Assembly (NCBI RefSeq): GCF_036669915.1
Contig: NC_089317.1
Coordinates: 5,454,411 to 5,518,410, forward strand
Origin: Pocillopora verrucosa
Lineage: Eukaryota > Cnidaria > Anthozoa > Scleractinia > Pocilloporidae
DNA length: 64,000 bases
Direction of reading: 5' to 3'
How positions within the stretch are numbered: position 1 is the first letter of the stretch; the number at the start of each line of letters is the position of its first letter. Of this stretch, positions 10,587-24,039 are shown piece after piece. The translations under genes and the position numbers were made by a program. The notes beneath the pieces are model-generated. The model made no database searches. It was not told the DNA's origin and saw nothing but the letters and a program-made list of their open reading frames with translations.

Positions 10587-12692
10587 ATGCTGTCAACTTT
10601 TCAAATTCGTTTTGTGGTTTTGATAGTTGTTCTAAGTTACATCGTAGACAACTCGCTCAGCGACAGCCCCGGCAGTGAAATACAATGTAAGTGGAATTGT
10701 TTTGTCCACATGGCTGATCTAACGGCGCTTATGCGAGAAATGGCGAATTCATCGACGATGAACAACAAATTAATCAAACTCAGTGTACAGTACGAGAAGC
10801 TAATAGACGACAAATGCGCGAACGAGAAGTCTGTTAACTCGAGCGAATTCTCTTCTGAACATTGTCAAGTCTGCTTGGTAAACAAACGACTCTTTCCCTC
10901 AATGACATCGAATAAAAGCTCGATAAATCTGTCTCTTCATAAAGAACACAGAGAAATACGTGCCATTTGTATTTTGAAACCAACGAGAATAACTGTTTCA
11001 AGCCCTATGGACTACAGCAGCCGTTCTTCCACCATTTGTCATCTTATTAATTTCGAAGCTGGATTTGAAAGCATCGCTTATTATGCTATGGAAACAGATC
11101 CTCTTGGACTGTGCATGAATTTTACCATACCAGACAGGACGAACAGCACTAAAGGACTACAAGGAGCTTTGGATCCTAGGAGATGGCCAAAGATGGTGTT
11201 GGATGTCTTCGTAGTTGTCTTCTTCGAAATTTTCCAGTATTACTCTCTGGCCTTTCTTTGTCTGTTCTACCCGACGGAAATCTTACAAGATGGCGTTACT
11301 CATATCATTCTTGAGGGAGTAAGTCCTGTTAGTCTCCGAAGCTTTGCAGGAAATTATTTCTTTTCTAGAAAAGAGGGAATTTGGTACAAGGCAAAAACAT
11401 TCATTTTGAGAGTTTTTATTATACCTCTTCCATTTCTGGTTACTGCAACCGTCTTTGCGGATTTTGAACTTTATGACCCTTTGACAAAGATATCATTCAA
11501 TAGGCTCTTCATAGTGTCCGGGTTTTGTTATTGTTGTCAGGCTTTTTACATATCATCTTACTCAAAAAGGTCATTAAAAGCAAAGCCTTGTTTCCTTTGT
11601 AAGTTTTTCAAGCCAGCAATCCCTTCTTGTCATGATGAAATTCCTCGGCTAATTAAAAACCATTTGCGCCTCCAGCCTTTGATCTTAGTAGAATGTTGGA
11701 GGTTTTACAAATGGTGTTTTATAAAGTATTTTGAAAAGTGTGCCACGGTGGTTCCTTCCTGCAGATGTTCTCGAGTCTTTGTGATTCGTCTTGTACTATT
11801 TATCTCTTTGTTGCTCTGTATACCCGTTGTGGTAGTAGCGTTATTGATTGTTGTAAGTTTATTAACTCTCATAGGAATTTATTTCACAACTCCTGCAACT
11901 GCCTTATGCATGGATCACTATGACAGACCGAGTACGAAAGAAGTATCGATTTCATTATACATCTTCTCTTTTCTCCCACGTTTTGTCCTTTGGAGCGTTT
12001 CATGGTATGGTGTCTCTAATCTTTTGCATTTAGCAGGTTACGGTGCTCTGAATGCTTCATGGGGTGTTTTACAACTCTCTTTCTGGGAGGAACATTTTCC
12101 ATACGTGTCTTGTTCTATTTTTGTTTTGTATTACACTTGGTCAAGCTACAGCTCTTTTACGAAAACATACCACGAGCTTGCCCTGACTTTATACGATTGC
12201 TACAAGGGCTCAAAACGAACCCAATCTCAAGATTTTCCTTTCACCTCTGATCAGCTGCCAAAACTACCCAACAATTCGCACGATCTTGACAACGTGATAG
12301 CAATCCCAAAAGAGCTCTTCGAAATGGCACGCGAAGAACTTTCGCCTCTCAGAGAAGGTGTCTCCATACTAATTTTGAAGATCACGATGATCGTGTCTTT
12401 TGTGCTTATTGTGTTTTCGTTAGCTATGGTGTCCAGCTTTGACACAACGCCTTTGGTGAAAACTTTGTTAACGTTTTTCACTTTATCGCTTCCCAAGATC
12501 GTCGCCATCTACATTGATGAAGGGTGGCAGAAAAAATTGCGAGCAAAGGTTATGGAGGAAAAGGTTCCAAAGATTGTGGAAAAATTCATCAGTGAAACTT
12601 CTATGACAACTCGAGGACTGAGAGACAGAAATGCAAACAGCGACGAAGTGATTTTAATAAATGAAGACTGGGTTGAACTTGCCATCATGTAG
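10587..12692 (+). CDS. Intronless polytopic membrane protein with cysteine-rich ectodomain (copy 1, intact)
   Basis: A 701-residue uninterrupted frame. I chose the ATG at 10587: upstream codons in frame lack an ATG, and the protein then begins directly with a signal peptide (FQIRFVVLIVVLSYIV). Residues about 25-200 form an ectodomain with eight cysteines (about 34, 38, 77, 93, 96, 128, 151, 176), an even number that suits disulfides, and six N-x-S/T sequons. After this come about eight hydrophobic segments (near 205-228, 272-293, 306-325, 397-432, 454-482, 495-518, 592-617, 620-642). A cysteine-rich loop F-L-C-K-F-F-K-P lies near 336-345, and a charged cytosolic-looking tail of about 50 residues ends the protein. 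I recognise no known domain. Function is unknown; the architecture would suit a surface receptor, channel or transporter. Paralogues are at 1-330, 2669-2914 and 16145-18243. The absence of introns could reflect retroposition or simple ancestry. Confidence 0.85.
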   Translation: MLSTFQIRFVVLIVVLSYIVDNSLSDSPGSEIQCKWNCFVHMADLTALMREMANSSTMNNKLIKLSVQYEKLIDDKCANEKSVNSSEFSSEHCQVCLVNKRLFPSMTSNKSSINLSLHKEHREIRAICILKPTRITVSSPMDYSSRSSTICHLINFEAGFESIAYYAMETDPLGLCMNFTIPDRTNSTKGLQGALDPRRWPKMVLDVFVVVFFEIFQYYSLAFLCLFYPTEILQDGVTHIILEGVSPVSLRSFAGNYFFSRKEGIWYKAKTFILRVFIIPLPFLVTATVFADFELYDPLTKISFNRLFIVSGFCYCCQAFYISSYSKRSLKAKPCFLCKFFKPAIPSCHDEIPRLIKNHLRLQPLILVECWRFYKWCFIKYFEKCATVVPSCRCSRVFVIRLVLFISLLLCIPVVVVALLIVVSLLTLIGIYFTTPATALCMDHYDRPSTKEVSISLYIFSFLPRFVLWSVSWYGVSNLLHLAGYGALNASWGVLQLSFWEEHFPYVSCSIFVLYYTWSSYSSFTKTYHELALTLYDCYKGSKRTQSQDFPFTSDQLPKLPNNSHDLDNVIAIPKELFEMAREELSPLREGVSILILKITMIVSFVLIVFSLAMVSSFDTTPLVKTLLTFFTLSLPKIVAIYIDEGWQKKLRAKVMEEKVPKIVEKFISETSMTTRGLRDRNANSDEVILINEDWVELAIM

Positions 12693-12884
12693 TCCTTAAA
12701 GATACCAGCTTATGGCTGAAAAACAAGGTAATTTGGTATTATCAACAGAGTTCATGATGTAAATTGGCCACCGCAGAGAGTCTCAAAGCTGACGTTTCGA
12801 GCGTTCGTCAGTCGCTCTGACAGCCTTAGGGCTTTTTTCTGTGTCTTGTAAATTATCTGAAAATAATCGCATTGATGGTAGTAT
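12693..12884. other. 3' flank shared with copy 2
   Basis: The sequence after the stop (AGTCCTTAAAGATACCAG) is repeated after copy 2 at 18243. It then enters a common interspersed sequence, CTCAAAGCTGACGTTTCGAG, also present near 18333 and 21045. Confidence 0.6.
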
Positions 12885-15800
12885 AGGTAACAACATAATT
12901 TCAAGTGCAATTTGGTGTTAATTTGCACGGGTAAATTTTTGAAAGATAAGAAAATTGCACGAGCCCGTAGTACAAGTGCAATTTGAAGTCTTTGAAATAT
13001 TTACACGTGCTTATTACACCACATTGCAAGAGAAATCATTTTATCACTTGTTAATAATGAACATGAAAAAAACATCACAGAAAGTCGAGACAGACAGACA
13101 AATTTTGAAAGCGTGCTATTTGTAATTTGCACTTGTATTAAAACTTTGCACTCGTGTTACACGAGAATGCTCTCATTTTCAGCCAATCAAAAGCGCGTAT
13201 TTTTTTCCTGTACATCATTATATGTAATATACTGTTGTCTTGGTATATTAATATTCTGGTTGTGCCATCATGTGTTTTTGTGAAGCCCTTTGCACTGTCA
13301 TTAATTGTCATTAATCTCGTTATATAATGGTTAACACTTTAGACCCCAAGATTGATTGTGTCACATTTCTCCTCACAATATTCTCACGAGTAAAGATCAT
13401 GAGAATCTAGGAGATGATCACCGAAAAGAGACTACTCTCATGTTGAACAATTACCCACAATTCTTGTTCTAAGAAAATGTAAGGAGACCAGAGATGAGAA
13501 TTTACATGTTTATCAAGGGGCTTAAAGAGTTCAACTCGATAAGTTTGTTCCTCTCATAACTTGTTTTTTAGATAATTTATGAAGTGGAGTTTTACAACGC
13601 TTTAAATATTTCCGCCAAGGAGCAATTGTAATCGTGAATATTAAGAGAGCATATACAAAGTAGGTTAAAGATGAGAAGTTTTACAAGAAATTATCATTTC
13701 ATTACGCGACGATTTCTTAAATCTGTTATATCTACAAAAACAGACAAAAAGTTGTGTTCGTTTTACATTATATTCTGTTACTAGTTCCATATCCATTAGT
13801 AAAAACCGCATTCTGTAAATAGTACACTTAAGTTTAATTCCTAGTTTAAAACACTGTGCTGAAGAAAGCCTTAGAGGGATAAAACTGTTAAGGAATGTAA
13901 ACCGTCTTTGTTTACGTCATGAGGATGACCACGTTATTTTTAAAACGTGTCATATTAAGATTAGATTTAAAAAGTAATGTTCTCTGGTTGTTTGAATACA
14001 GTTTTTCATTAAAAAATATACTTTGTGTTTGACACTAACTCTGCTGTCACTTAAGGACTCCTTATAACAACATGCCCGGCCAAAAAAAGACAACATAAAA
14101 CACTTGTAAAAGCCTGGACTGGAAGCGGAGAGAGAGAGGGTTGTGTCTGACAATAAACCCTGCCAATAAAAAGCTGAAACCAATATTAGGGGGTGAAGAG
14201 GAGGAAAATGGGGACAGGGGGTAGGGTGAAGTGGTAAATGAAGGGAGGAGGGGAGGGGGAAAGGGGTAAATGAAATGAAAAGGGGAAGGATAATTTTCCA
14301 AATGCATTTTTGGTCGTAGATTAGAATTTCAAGGAGAAGGTAATTCAAGAGCACAAATGCAAAATAATTGGTTCTAATTAACAACTATACACATTGCTAG
14401 CGAATCGAGATCAGCCCAACACCGCACAGTTCACACCAAGTTGTCTGCTACGACTAAAATAACTGATATCATTTCCTTTTTCTTTATTTTCTAGCTAATA
14501 CTGCCAAAATATCCTTTCCGACAGCATCTCGGAAATTGGCTATTTCTTGGCTGACCAACACTGAAAACAGGCTGAGAAAAATGACATTACTCGTAGTCTT
14601 GAGATTCAGCCAAAAAGGCAAAGACACACCGATTCCCTTAAGGTAAGAGATAATTCCCCCTCAGAATTTCGGACGCTATTCGAATCTGTCAGTTAACGAA
14701 ACTTAAGTTCCAAACTTATAACCTTAAATTTTCGCCTCCTTCAGTCACGGGATGTAAAAGACCCTCTTCCAGTCCTGACGCAAAGTTCTTCAAATGACAC
14801 ATGCAAAAGGGACTGATAGCTTGATTTTCAAAATGTTCACTTATGAATAGCTTCTCTTGTATCCAATTTTGCACAAAATTTTGCGATAAGATTTCTTACG
14901 GCCGGAAAACAAAGCACTTACAAAAATTTGCAAAATCAGTTGTTACCTAATTTGTTCAACTGGGAATCGCTTATGAAGATTTCATGACTCAGAGTTTAAT
15001 AACAACACCAAGATAACTCAAGCAAGTAATGTTTAATAACAATGAAGGTAATGATCATGCATGTATGCTGATTACCACAAGTTGAATCAGCGAAGTGTGA
15101 GGCACCAGTGGAATAGCAATTGCACTCACCGACTCTATGAATCACATGGTCCAACTTCGAGGATTAACTTTCCCTTCTTTTGCGATTTGAATCGAATGAA
15201 CAACCAGCCCGTCAGCAAATTAGTACCCGCCAAACCGGCCCGAAATATGTCGGAATTGCTTTGTAGTCAGCCCTTTGTTGTGACGGTAAACAAAGGTGAC
15301 AACTCGCAATTTTTTTAGAATTATGCAGCTGGAAAACAGAAGGTCAAAGATTGTTTTTGATGATTCCTTTGCAAAACTTACACTTGATGGATAAGAATAT
15401 CAAACCAAACTCTAAGGTGGTAGCCTGCTCCGGTCTTCCAGTCAGTAAAACGGAGAGCGATATTAAAGAATTGCGTACAATTCAAACCTACTGGGCCTTA
15501 GCTAGCATAATTGCCTCGTCTTGATTTTGGTCCAAGATTGACTTTTCTGAAGAAAAATGCCACTGGAAATGCTTAATAGAGCGTTTCTGAGCCTCCAGAT
15601 TTCAAAATTTTCTTGGGGGGGGGGGGGGGGGGGGGAGGGCATGCCCCTAGGCCCCCCTTAGCGGCTCGCGCCTTCCGCGCTCGAAACTTGCCTCGTCTTG
15701 TTCTGAAGTCTGGCTATGGCCCTGACCTACCTCCATTTTCGCCCCCATCCAAGCTTCTCGCTTTTTTTTCGCTTTACCAAGACTATATTGCTTTCAATTT

Positions 15801-15954
15801 TACTACAGCGCTCCGTTTAACAGTGTTCCACTAACTGAACGCCTGGAAAAGGCTACGGAGATAGTGGCAAATTGTGTGTTACAAGCGTCAGTAAATCTCG
15901 CAACAATTCCAATCTAACTCCCGGACACAAATTATTTACATGTACTTGACTTTC
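12885..15954. repeat. Segmental duplicate block L2 (downstream of copy 1)
   Basis: The first part matches 3601-4130 and 18435-18960. The part 13830-14450 matches 19075-19640, including GACGTTTACATTCCTTAAC-type sequence and 'cttaaggactccttataaca'. The part 14790-15900 matches 4483-5500. A G-run of about 20 at 15616-15637 sits in a small GC-rich patch (15638-15690). A broken ABCC exon is at 14723-14799. I see no intact gene; open frames at 13950-14384 are not conserved in the duplicate. Confidence 0.65.
14723..14799 (-). pseudogene. Relic of an ABCC transporter exon (copy 2)
   Basis: On the minus strand it encodes [20 protein letters not shown] and keeps the splice donor context (TTAAGGTTAT). 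It matches the 3' half of the exon at 21259-21093 and stops at the same place as the relic at 4404-4482. The sequence beyond this breakpoint is the same in the two relics, so they share one duplication history. Confidence 0.75.
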
Positions 15955-16100
15955 AGTTTCAATTTCTAAATTTAACTATCGCGTGAACATTTATCAAAAA
16001 GCAATTGAGCAAAAATTGTGCTTACTCGGCGAATTCATCCGCTTGTGCAGTCATTGCAAACTTTGCAAATCAACGCGGCTTTTGTGTGAAGCAGAACAAA
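15955..16100 (+). promoter_or_regulatory. Conserved upstream region of membrane-protein copy 2
   Basis: This repeats the upstream blocks of the intact copy, including CTCGGCGAATTCATCCGCTT and GTGCAGTCATTGCAAA, with a short insertion before them. Confidence 0.45.
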
Positions 16101-16144
16101 ATAGTCTCATTTAGACAGTTGTGGACATCTATCAATCCTTGAGG

Positions 16145-18243
16145 ATGCTATCAACTTTTCAAATTCGTTTTGTGGTTTTGATAGTTGCTCTGGGTCACGT
16201 CGTGGACAACTCGTTTAGCTACCGTGCCAGCCCCGGCAGTAAAATACGATGTAAGTGGAATTGTTTTGCCCACGTGGCTGATCTAACGGTGCTTAAACGA
16301 GAAATGGCGAATTCAACGACGATCAACAACAAATTAATCAAGCTTATTGTAAGGTACGAGAAGCAAATAGACGACAAATGCACGAACCAGAAGTCTGTTA
16401 ACTCAAGCGAATCCTCTTCAGAACATTGTCCAGTCTGTTTGGTAAACAAACGACTCTTTAACTCAATGACACCGAATAAAAGCGCGATAAATCCATTTCT
16501 TCACAAAGAACACAGAGAAATAAGTGCCATTTGTACTTTGAAACCAGCGAGAACGACTGTTTCAAGCCCTGTGGATTACAGCAACCGTTCTTTCGCCATT
16601 TGTGAGCTTATTAATTTCGAAGCTGACTTTGAAAGCATCGATTATCATGCTGTGGAAACAGATCCTCTTGGGCTATGCATGAATTTTACCATACCAGACA
16701 GGACGAACAGCACTGAAGGACTTCAAGGAGCTGTAAAGCTCAGGGGATGGCCAAAGACGGTGTTGGATTTCTTCTCCTTTGTATTCATCGGAGTGTTCAT
16801 ATATTACTCTCCGGCCTTTCTTTGTCTGTTCTACCCGACGGAAATCTTGCAAGATGGCGTTACTCATATCATTCTTGAGGGAGCAAGTCCCGTTAGTCTC
16901 CGAGGCCTTGCGGGAAATTATTTCTTTTCTAGGAAAGAGGGAATTTGGTGCAAGGCAAAAACATTCATTTTGAGAGCTTTCATTATACCTCTTCCATTTC
17001 TGATGATTAGTGCAACCGTCCTTGCGGATTTTGAACATAGTGCTCCTTGCAGTACCCTATTAAGCAATAGGCTCTTCGGAATATTGTTTGGTTTTTGTTA
17101 TTGTTTTCAGGCTTTTTACATATCATTTTTCTCCAAAAGGTCATTGAACTCAAAGCCTTGTTTCCTTTGTAAGTTTCTTAAACCAGCAATCCTTTCCTGT
17201 CAAGATGAACTTCCTCAGCTAATTATAAACCATTTGCGCCTCCAGCCTTTGATCTTGGTAGAATGTTGGAGGTTTTGCAAACGGAGTTTCCTAAATTATC
17301 TCAAAAAGTCCGTCACGGTGATTCCTTCTAGCAGATGCTCTTTAGGTTTTGTGATTCGTCATATACAATTTATCTCTTTGTTGCTCTGTATACCCGTTGT
17401 GGCTGCAGCGTTATTGATTTTTGGAAGTTTATCATCTTTCATAGGCATTATCTTCACTGCTCCTGCAATTACGTTATGCAAGGATCACTTGGACAGACCG
17501 AGTAATTTAAATTCAAAAATATCGCTTTCATCATTCATTCTCTCTGATGTCACACACCATGCCCTCTCGTGCGTTTCATGGTAACAGCTTTTGGTGCTCT
17601 GAATGCTTTGGTAGGTGTTCTACAACTCTCTTTCTCAGAGGAACATGTTCCATACGTGGCTTGTCCTGTTTTTATTTTGTATTACATTTGGTCAAGCTAC
17701 AGCTCTTTCACGAGAACATACCACGAGCTTGCCCTGACTTTATACGATTGCCACAAGGACTCAAAACGTACCCAATCTCAAGATGTTCCTTCCAGCTCTG
17801 ATCAGCTGCCAAAACTACCTAACAATACGCACGATCTCGACAACGTGATAGCAATTCCAAAAGAGCTCTTCGAAATGGCATGTGAAAAACTTTTGCCTCT
17901 CAGAGAAGGTGTCTGCCTACTGATTTTGAAGATCTCAGTGCTTGTGTTTTCTGTGTTAATTGTGTTTTCCTGGGCTACGATGTTCAGCTTTGACACAACA
18001 CCGTTGATGAAAACTTTGTTAACGTTTCTCACTTTAGCGTTTCCCAAGATCGTCGCCATCTACATCGATGGAGGATGGCAGAAAAAATTGCAAGAAAGGG
18101 TTGGGAAGGAAAAGGTTCCAAAAATTGTGGAAAAATTCATCAGTAGAACTTCTATGACAACTCGAGGACAGAGGGACAGAAATGCAAACATCGACGAAGT
18201 GAATTTAGTAAATGAAGACTGCATTGAGCTTGTAGTCATGTAG
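16145..18243 (+). pseudogene. Polytopic membrane protein family, copy 2 (frameshifted)
   Basis: Closely related to the gene at 10587 over its full length, including the signal peptide, the eight ectodomain cysteines and the C-terminal tail. The frame is open from the ATG at 16145 to a stop at 17584 (479 aa). In the place where the intact gene has 34 bases (after TTTCATGGTA, coding WYGVSNLLHLAGY) this copy has only 9, a net loss of 25 bases that shifts the frame. The rest (from about 17578 to 18243) stays open in the new frame and matches the last four membrane segments. As read, it would give a truncated protein with the signal peptide, ectodomain and first membrane segments. A sequencing error is less likely because the loss is long. 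It may still be expressed as a short form. Confidence 0.75.
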
Positions 18244-19640
18244 TCCTTAAAGATACCAGTTTATGGCTAAAAAAACAAGGTAATTTGGTTTTATCAACTG
18301 AGTTGATGATGTAAATGGGCTACAGTAGAGTCTCAAAGCTGACGTTCCGAGCGTTCGTCATTCGCTCTGTCAGCCTTAAGGTTTTCTTCTGTCTTAGAAA
18401 TTATCTGACAATAATCGCATTAATATTAGTATAAAAAACAGTATGATTTCAAGTGCAATTTGGTGTTAACATGCAAGAGTAAATTTTTTAAAGATACGAA
18501 AATTCCACAAGCCCGTAGAGCAAGTGCAATTTGTTATCTTGGAAATATTTACAAGTGCTTATTTCACCACATTGCAAAAGAAATCATGTAATCTCTTGTT
18601 AATAATGTACATGAAAAAAACATCAAAGAAAGTCGAGACAGACTAAATTTTGAAAGCGTGCGCGTGCTATTTGTAATTTGCACTTGTGTTACAACTTTGC
18701 ACTCGTGTTACACGAGAATACACTCGTTTTTAGTCGATCAGAAGCGTGTAATTTTTTCACGTACATCATTAGATATAATATACTGTTGTCTGGGTATATA
18801 TCACTTAGGTGGTTGTGCCATCATGCGTTTTTGTGAAGCCCTTTGCAATGTCATTAATTGTTATCTCGTTATATAATGGTTAACACTTTAGACTCCAAGA
18901 TTGATTGTATCACATTTCTCCTCACAATGTTCTCACGAATAAAGATCATGAGAATCTTGGTAGTTTTACAGATAATCAATTCGTTGGCATTTGTTAAATC
19001 TGTTATATTTACAAAAACAGACCAAAAACTATGTTCCTTGTTATTGGTCCATAGCCATTAGTAAAAAACCAGATTCTGTAAATATAATACTTAAGTTTAA
19101 TTCCTAGTTTAAAATACTGTGATGAAGAAAGCCTTGGAGAGATAGAAATGTTATGGAATGTAAACCATATCTGTTTACATCACGTCATGAGGATGACCAC
19201 GTTATTTTTAAAACGTGTCATATTAAGATTAGATTTAAAAAGTAATGTTCTCTGGTTGTTTGAATACAGTTTTTCATTAATAAATATACTTTGTGTTTGA
19301 CACTGACTCTGTTATCACTTAAGGACTCCTTACAACGCCACGCTCGGCCAAAAGTAGACAACATAGAACACTTCTTAAAGCCTGGACTGGATGAGGAGAG
19401 AGAGGGACAACAAATCTTGCCAAGAAAATCCTGAAACCAATATATGGGGGTTGAGGAGAGGAAAAGGGGGGCTGGGGAGCGGGAAAGACATAGATGAAGT
19501 GAAAAGGGGAAGGATAATTTTCCAAACGAATTTTTTGTCGTGGATAAGAATATTATGGAGAAGGCAATTCAAGAGCACGGACGCAAAACAATTACTTGTA
19601 ATCGCCAAATAAACATTCCCTTAATCGAGATCAGCCCAAC
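18244..19640. repeat. Segmental duplicate block L3 (downstream of copy 2)
   Basis: It repeats 12693-14450 in order with small deletions, including the post-gene flank, the GTGCAATTTGGTGTT repeat and the ATTTAAAAAGTAATGTTCTC segment. No gene is supported. Confidence 0.7.
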
Positions 19641-19859
19641 ACCACACAATTCACGCCAAGTTGTCTGCTAGGACCCAAATCGCAGATATCATTCCCTTTT
19701 CTTTTTACGCTGATACTGTTAAAATATCCTTTCCGATAGGTCAGTGATAACATAAGCGCATCGTGCATCAGCTCAAAAGTAATGCCTACGTAGCCACTCT
19801 TCCCGATTTCCTTCAGAGGCACTTTCGCTTTGTGATGCCGTCATGAGGTGCCTAGCTTC

Positions 19860-22204
<2,345 letters not shown>

Positions 22205-22500
22205 GGGACGGACCATTAGATTTTCGATGCGGGGGGGGGGGGGGGAGGGGTCTTTTGCCAATTGCACTTTGTGTTTTCTTCCATGCTCGATGATTTTTTT
22301 CGGGGGTTACTGCCCAACACCCAACACCCAACACCCAACACCCAACACCCAACACCCAACACCCAACACCCAACACCCAACACCCAACACCCAACACCCA
22401 ACACCCAACACCCAACACCCAACACCCAACACCCAACACCCAACACCCAACACCCAACCCCCCCCCCCCCCCCCGCATCAAAAGTCTAATGGTCCGTCCC
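22205..22500. mobile_element. MITE-like element with terminal inverted repeats and an internal minisatellite
   Basis: The ends are inverted copies: TTAGGGACGGACCATTAGA with TTTTCGATGCGGGG on the left, CCCCGCATCAAAAGTCTAA and TGGTCCGTCCCTAA on the right. G- and C-runs of about 14 and 16 bases lie just inside the ends. No coding capacity is credible. A TA or TTA target is possible, but the duplication is short. A second, truncated copy begins at 8809. Confidence 0.75.
22313..22458. repeat. 7-bp minisatellite (CCCAACA)n, about 21 units
   Basis: CCCAACA repeats almost without error for about 146 bases. On the other strand it is TGTTGGG. It differs from the animal telomere unit TTAGGG. All six frames stay open in places simply because the unit is 7 bases; these frames are not genes. 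Confidence 0.95.
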
Positions 22501-23165
22501 TAATATGCTATCGGGTCCTACAACTTTTTATGTGATGATAGAATTTGAATAAATATGTATTACTCGCTCTGTTTTTTTTTTTTTGTTTTTTTTTTTATAT
22601 ATTACCGAGCGAATTTCAAGTGATAATTTCAGGAAGTAAGAAGCAACAACAATAGGACTCCTATCAAAGCGAGTTGCCATTTTCAGTCATACTTGGTCAG
22701 ACACCTTGAAAACAAAGGATGACACGCAAGCAGTTTACTGCAAATTTGACTTGAAAATAATTCTGATGCCTCTTTGAAAAGAAAAAAAGGCGTGAACAGT
22801 GGATATCGCAAGATCTCTGGCTATGTTACAAAATAATACTTAATGCACTAGAAGTGCACACATCGAGTTCTGGATTCACTTGAATAGTCTGTTTAACAAA
22901 TGCAGACGTACGGTTATTGTAATCCCAACCAAATTATGTCAAGACGAGCAAAACAAAAAAAAGTACAGCCGTCCTGCCTCGCAGCAGGATAGATTTTGTC
23001 AGCATAAAAATCTGACTGATCAGTGCCTAAAAGTTTTTATAAGTAAATAACCAGTTCACGTGAATTTTACGAGTTGGCAAATCACATCTTTTGTTTTTAG
23101 GTGCTGACAGGATTGGTGGGGCAGGGGGAAGAGGAGTTTATCGGAAATGGGTGAGGATGCTTGTC
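22497..23165 (-). repeat. Arm of a ~650-bp inverted duplication (partner 8160-8815)
   Basis: This is the reverse-complement match to 8160-8815, beginning immediately at the right end of the MITE-like element. Small differences (single-base changes, poly-T length) show the copies are not recent. Confidence 0.8.
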
Positions 23166-23639
23166 GTACCTTTCAGGGGTCAAAATCAGTTATCTGGTAT
23201 CTCTAACGGTGTCTCAAACTTTAGACCTAAAGAGTACTCCCCGAATCGAAAAGATAGATACACGTGTAAAGAAAAGCTTTAGACTTCTTTAAGGGCATTA
23301 ATTGTGAATCAAATGAATACACCTTTCATGGGAAAGACGAAAGATTACCAGCCAAAGACTATGGATATGTTTCTGACAGCGGTATAAAATTAATAAATTT
23401 TGACACCTAATAAACTCAAATTATCTGATAGATTATGGAGTTATTTGTGACCCTTAATATCAAGCTAGTAACAAAATCTGCCTCTTTTTTTATTTTCATC
23501 TTTTTCTTCGTCGATATGTAGCAGGACAGTGATTTTTTTAAACAGCAGACGGCAGGGCCAGCAAACCATTTCTTCGTCTTGGTGCTTTTCTGGGTCTACC
23601 GTTTCGATTGGCAGGGCCAGATGTGCTGTCAGGGGAACT
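23166..23639. repeat. Block-R spacer of the MGN cluster, copy 1
   Basis: Shared with 32440-32880, 44725-45100 and 58975-59440. Common words include CTCCCCGAATCGAAAAGATA, TTTCATGGGAAAG and CAAATTATCTGATAGATTAT. It always lies just 3' of a class-A minus-strand copy and is probably its 3' UTR or flank. Scraps of frame are not conserved. Confidence 0.6.
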
Positions 23640-23906
23640 TCATTATTTGGATCTTCTACAAAAAAGAACTCCCAGTCGCCAATTCCAGCCTAAATGAAAA
23701 ACTCTCTTCCTGATTGTAAAAAAAGTGAATTCACCATTTGAAAGATCTGCTCCCATGTTGGTTGCCTCTGAGGTGTACGAGATGGCAGCTTGCTTCTCCT
23801 CGAGATCTTTATGCTGTCCTTCGTTTCCACATCGTTTGGTAATCTTTCTTCCAAGGAACATCGACTCAATCTTTTTAAAGTAGGAGATCATGATACTTCG
23901 GTAGTC
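23640..23906 (-). pseudogene. MGN-family exon 2, class A, broken copy
   Basis: After an acceptor (CTTTTAAG) the minus strand starts D-Y-R-S and has FLGRKITKRCGNEGQHKDLE, clearly the class-A exon of 45529-45101. It has lost the K-T-T-L-K-F-L-Q segment, and further on a base change or deletion shifts the frame so that the core GDWE-FFSE is read out of frame (visible as NWRLGVLF in the ORF). No exon 1 is found upstream on this strand. Pseudogene. Confidence 0.7.
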
Positions 23907-24039
23907 CTTAAAAGGAAAAATGAATGGAATGTCATTACTGTATGTGATCCAAAAGGAAGCATCATATCGCTAGTCAGTGAATCAGTATTGAAGAAGTGGG
24001 CAGCATAACCTTACCTCGAACTCCGAGGAACACCTCCCC

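Noticed and set aside
13950-14384. 144-codon minus-strand frame in block L2
   Set aside because: In the duplicated block at 19320-19608 the frame is broken by indels; proline-rich peptides come from a purine-rich repeat.
22313-22458. Interstitial telomere
   Set aside because: The unit is TGTTGGG (7 bases), not TTAGGG; it lies inside an element with terminal inverted repeats.
22313-22458. CRISPR-like array
   Set aside because: There are no spacers, only a direct tandem unit, and the genome is eukaryotic.
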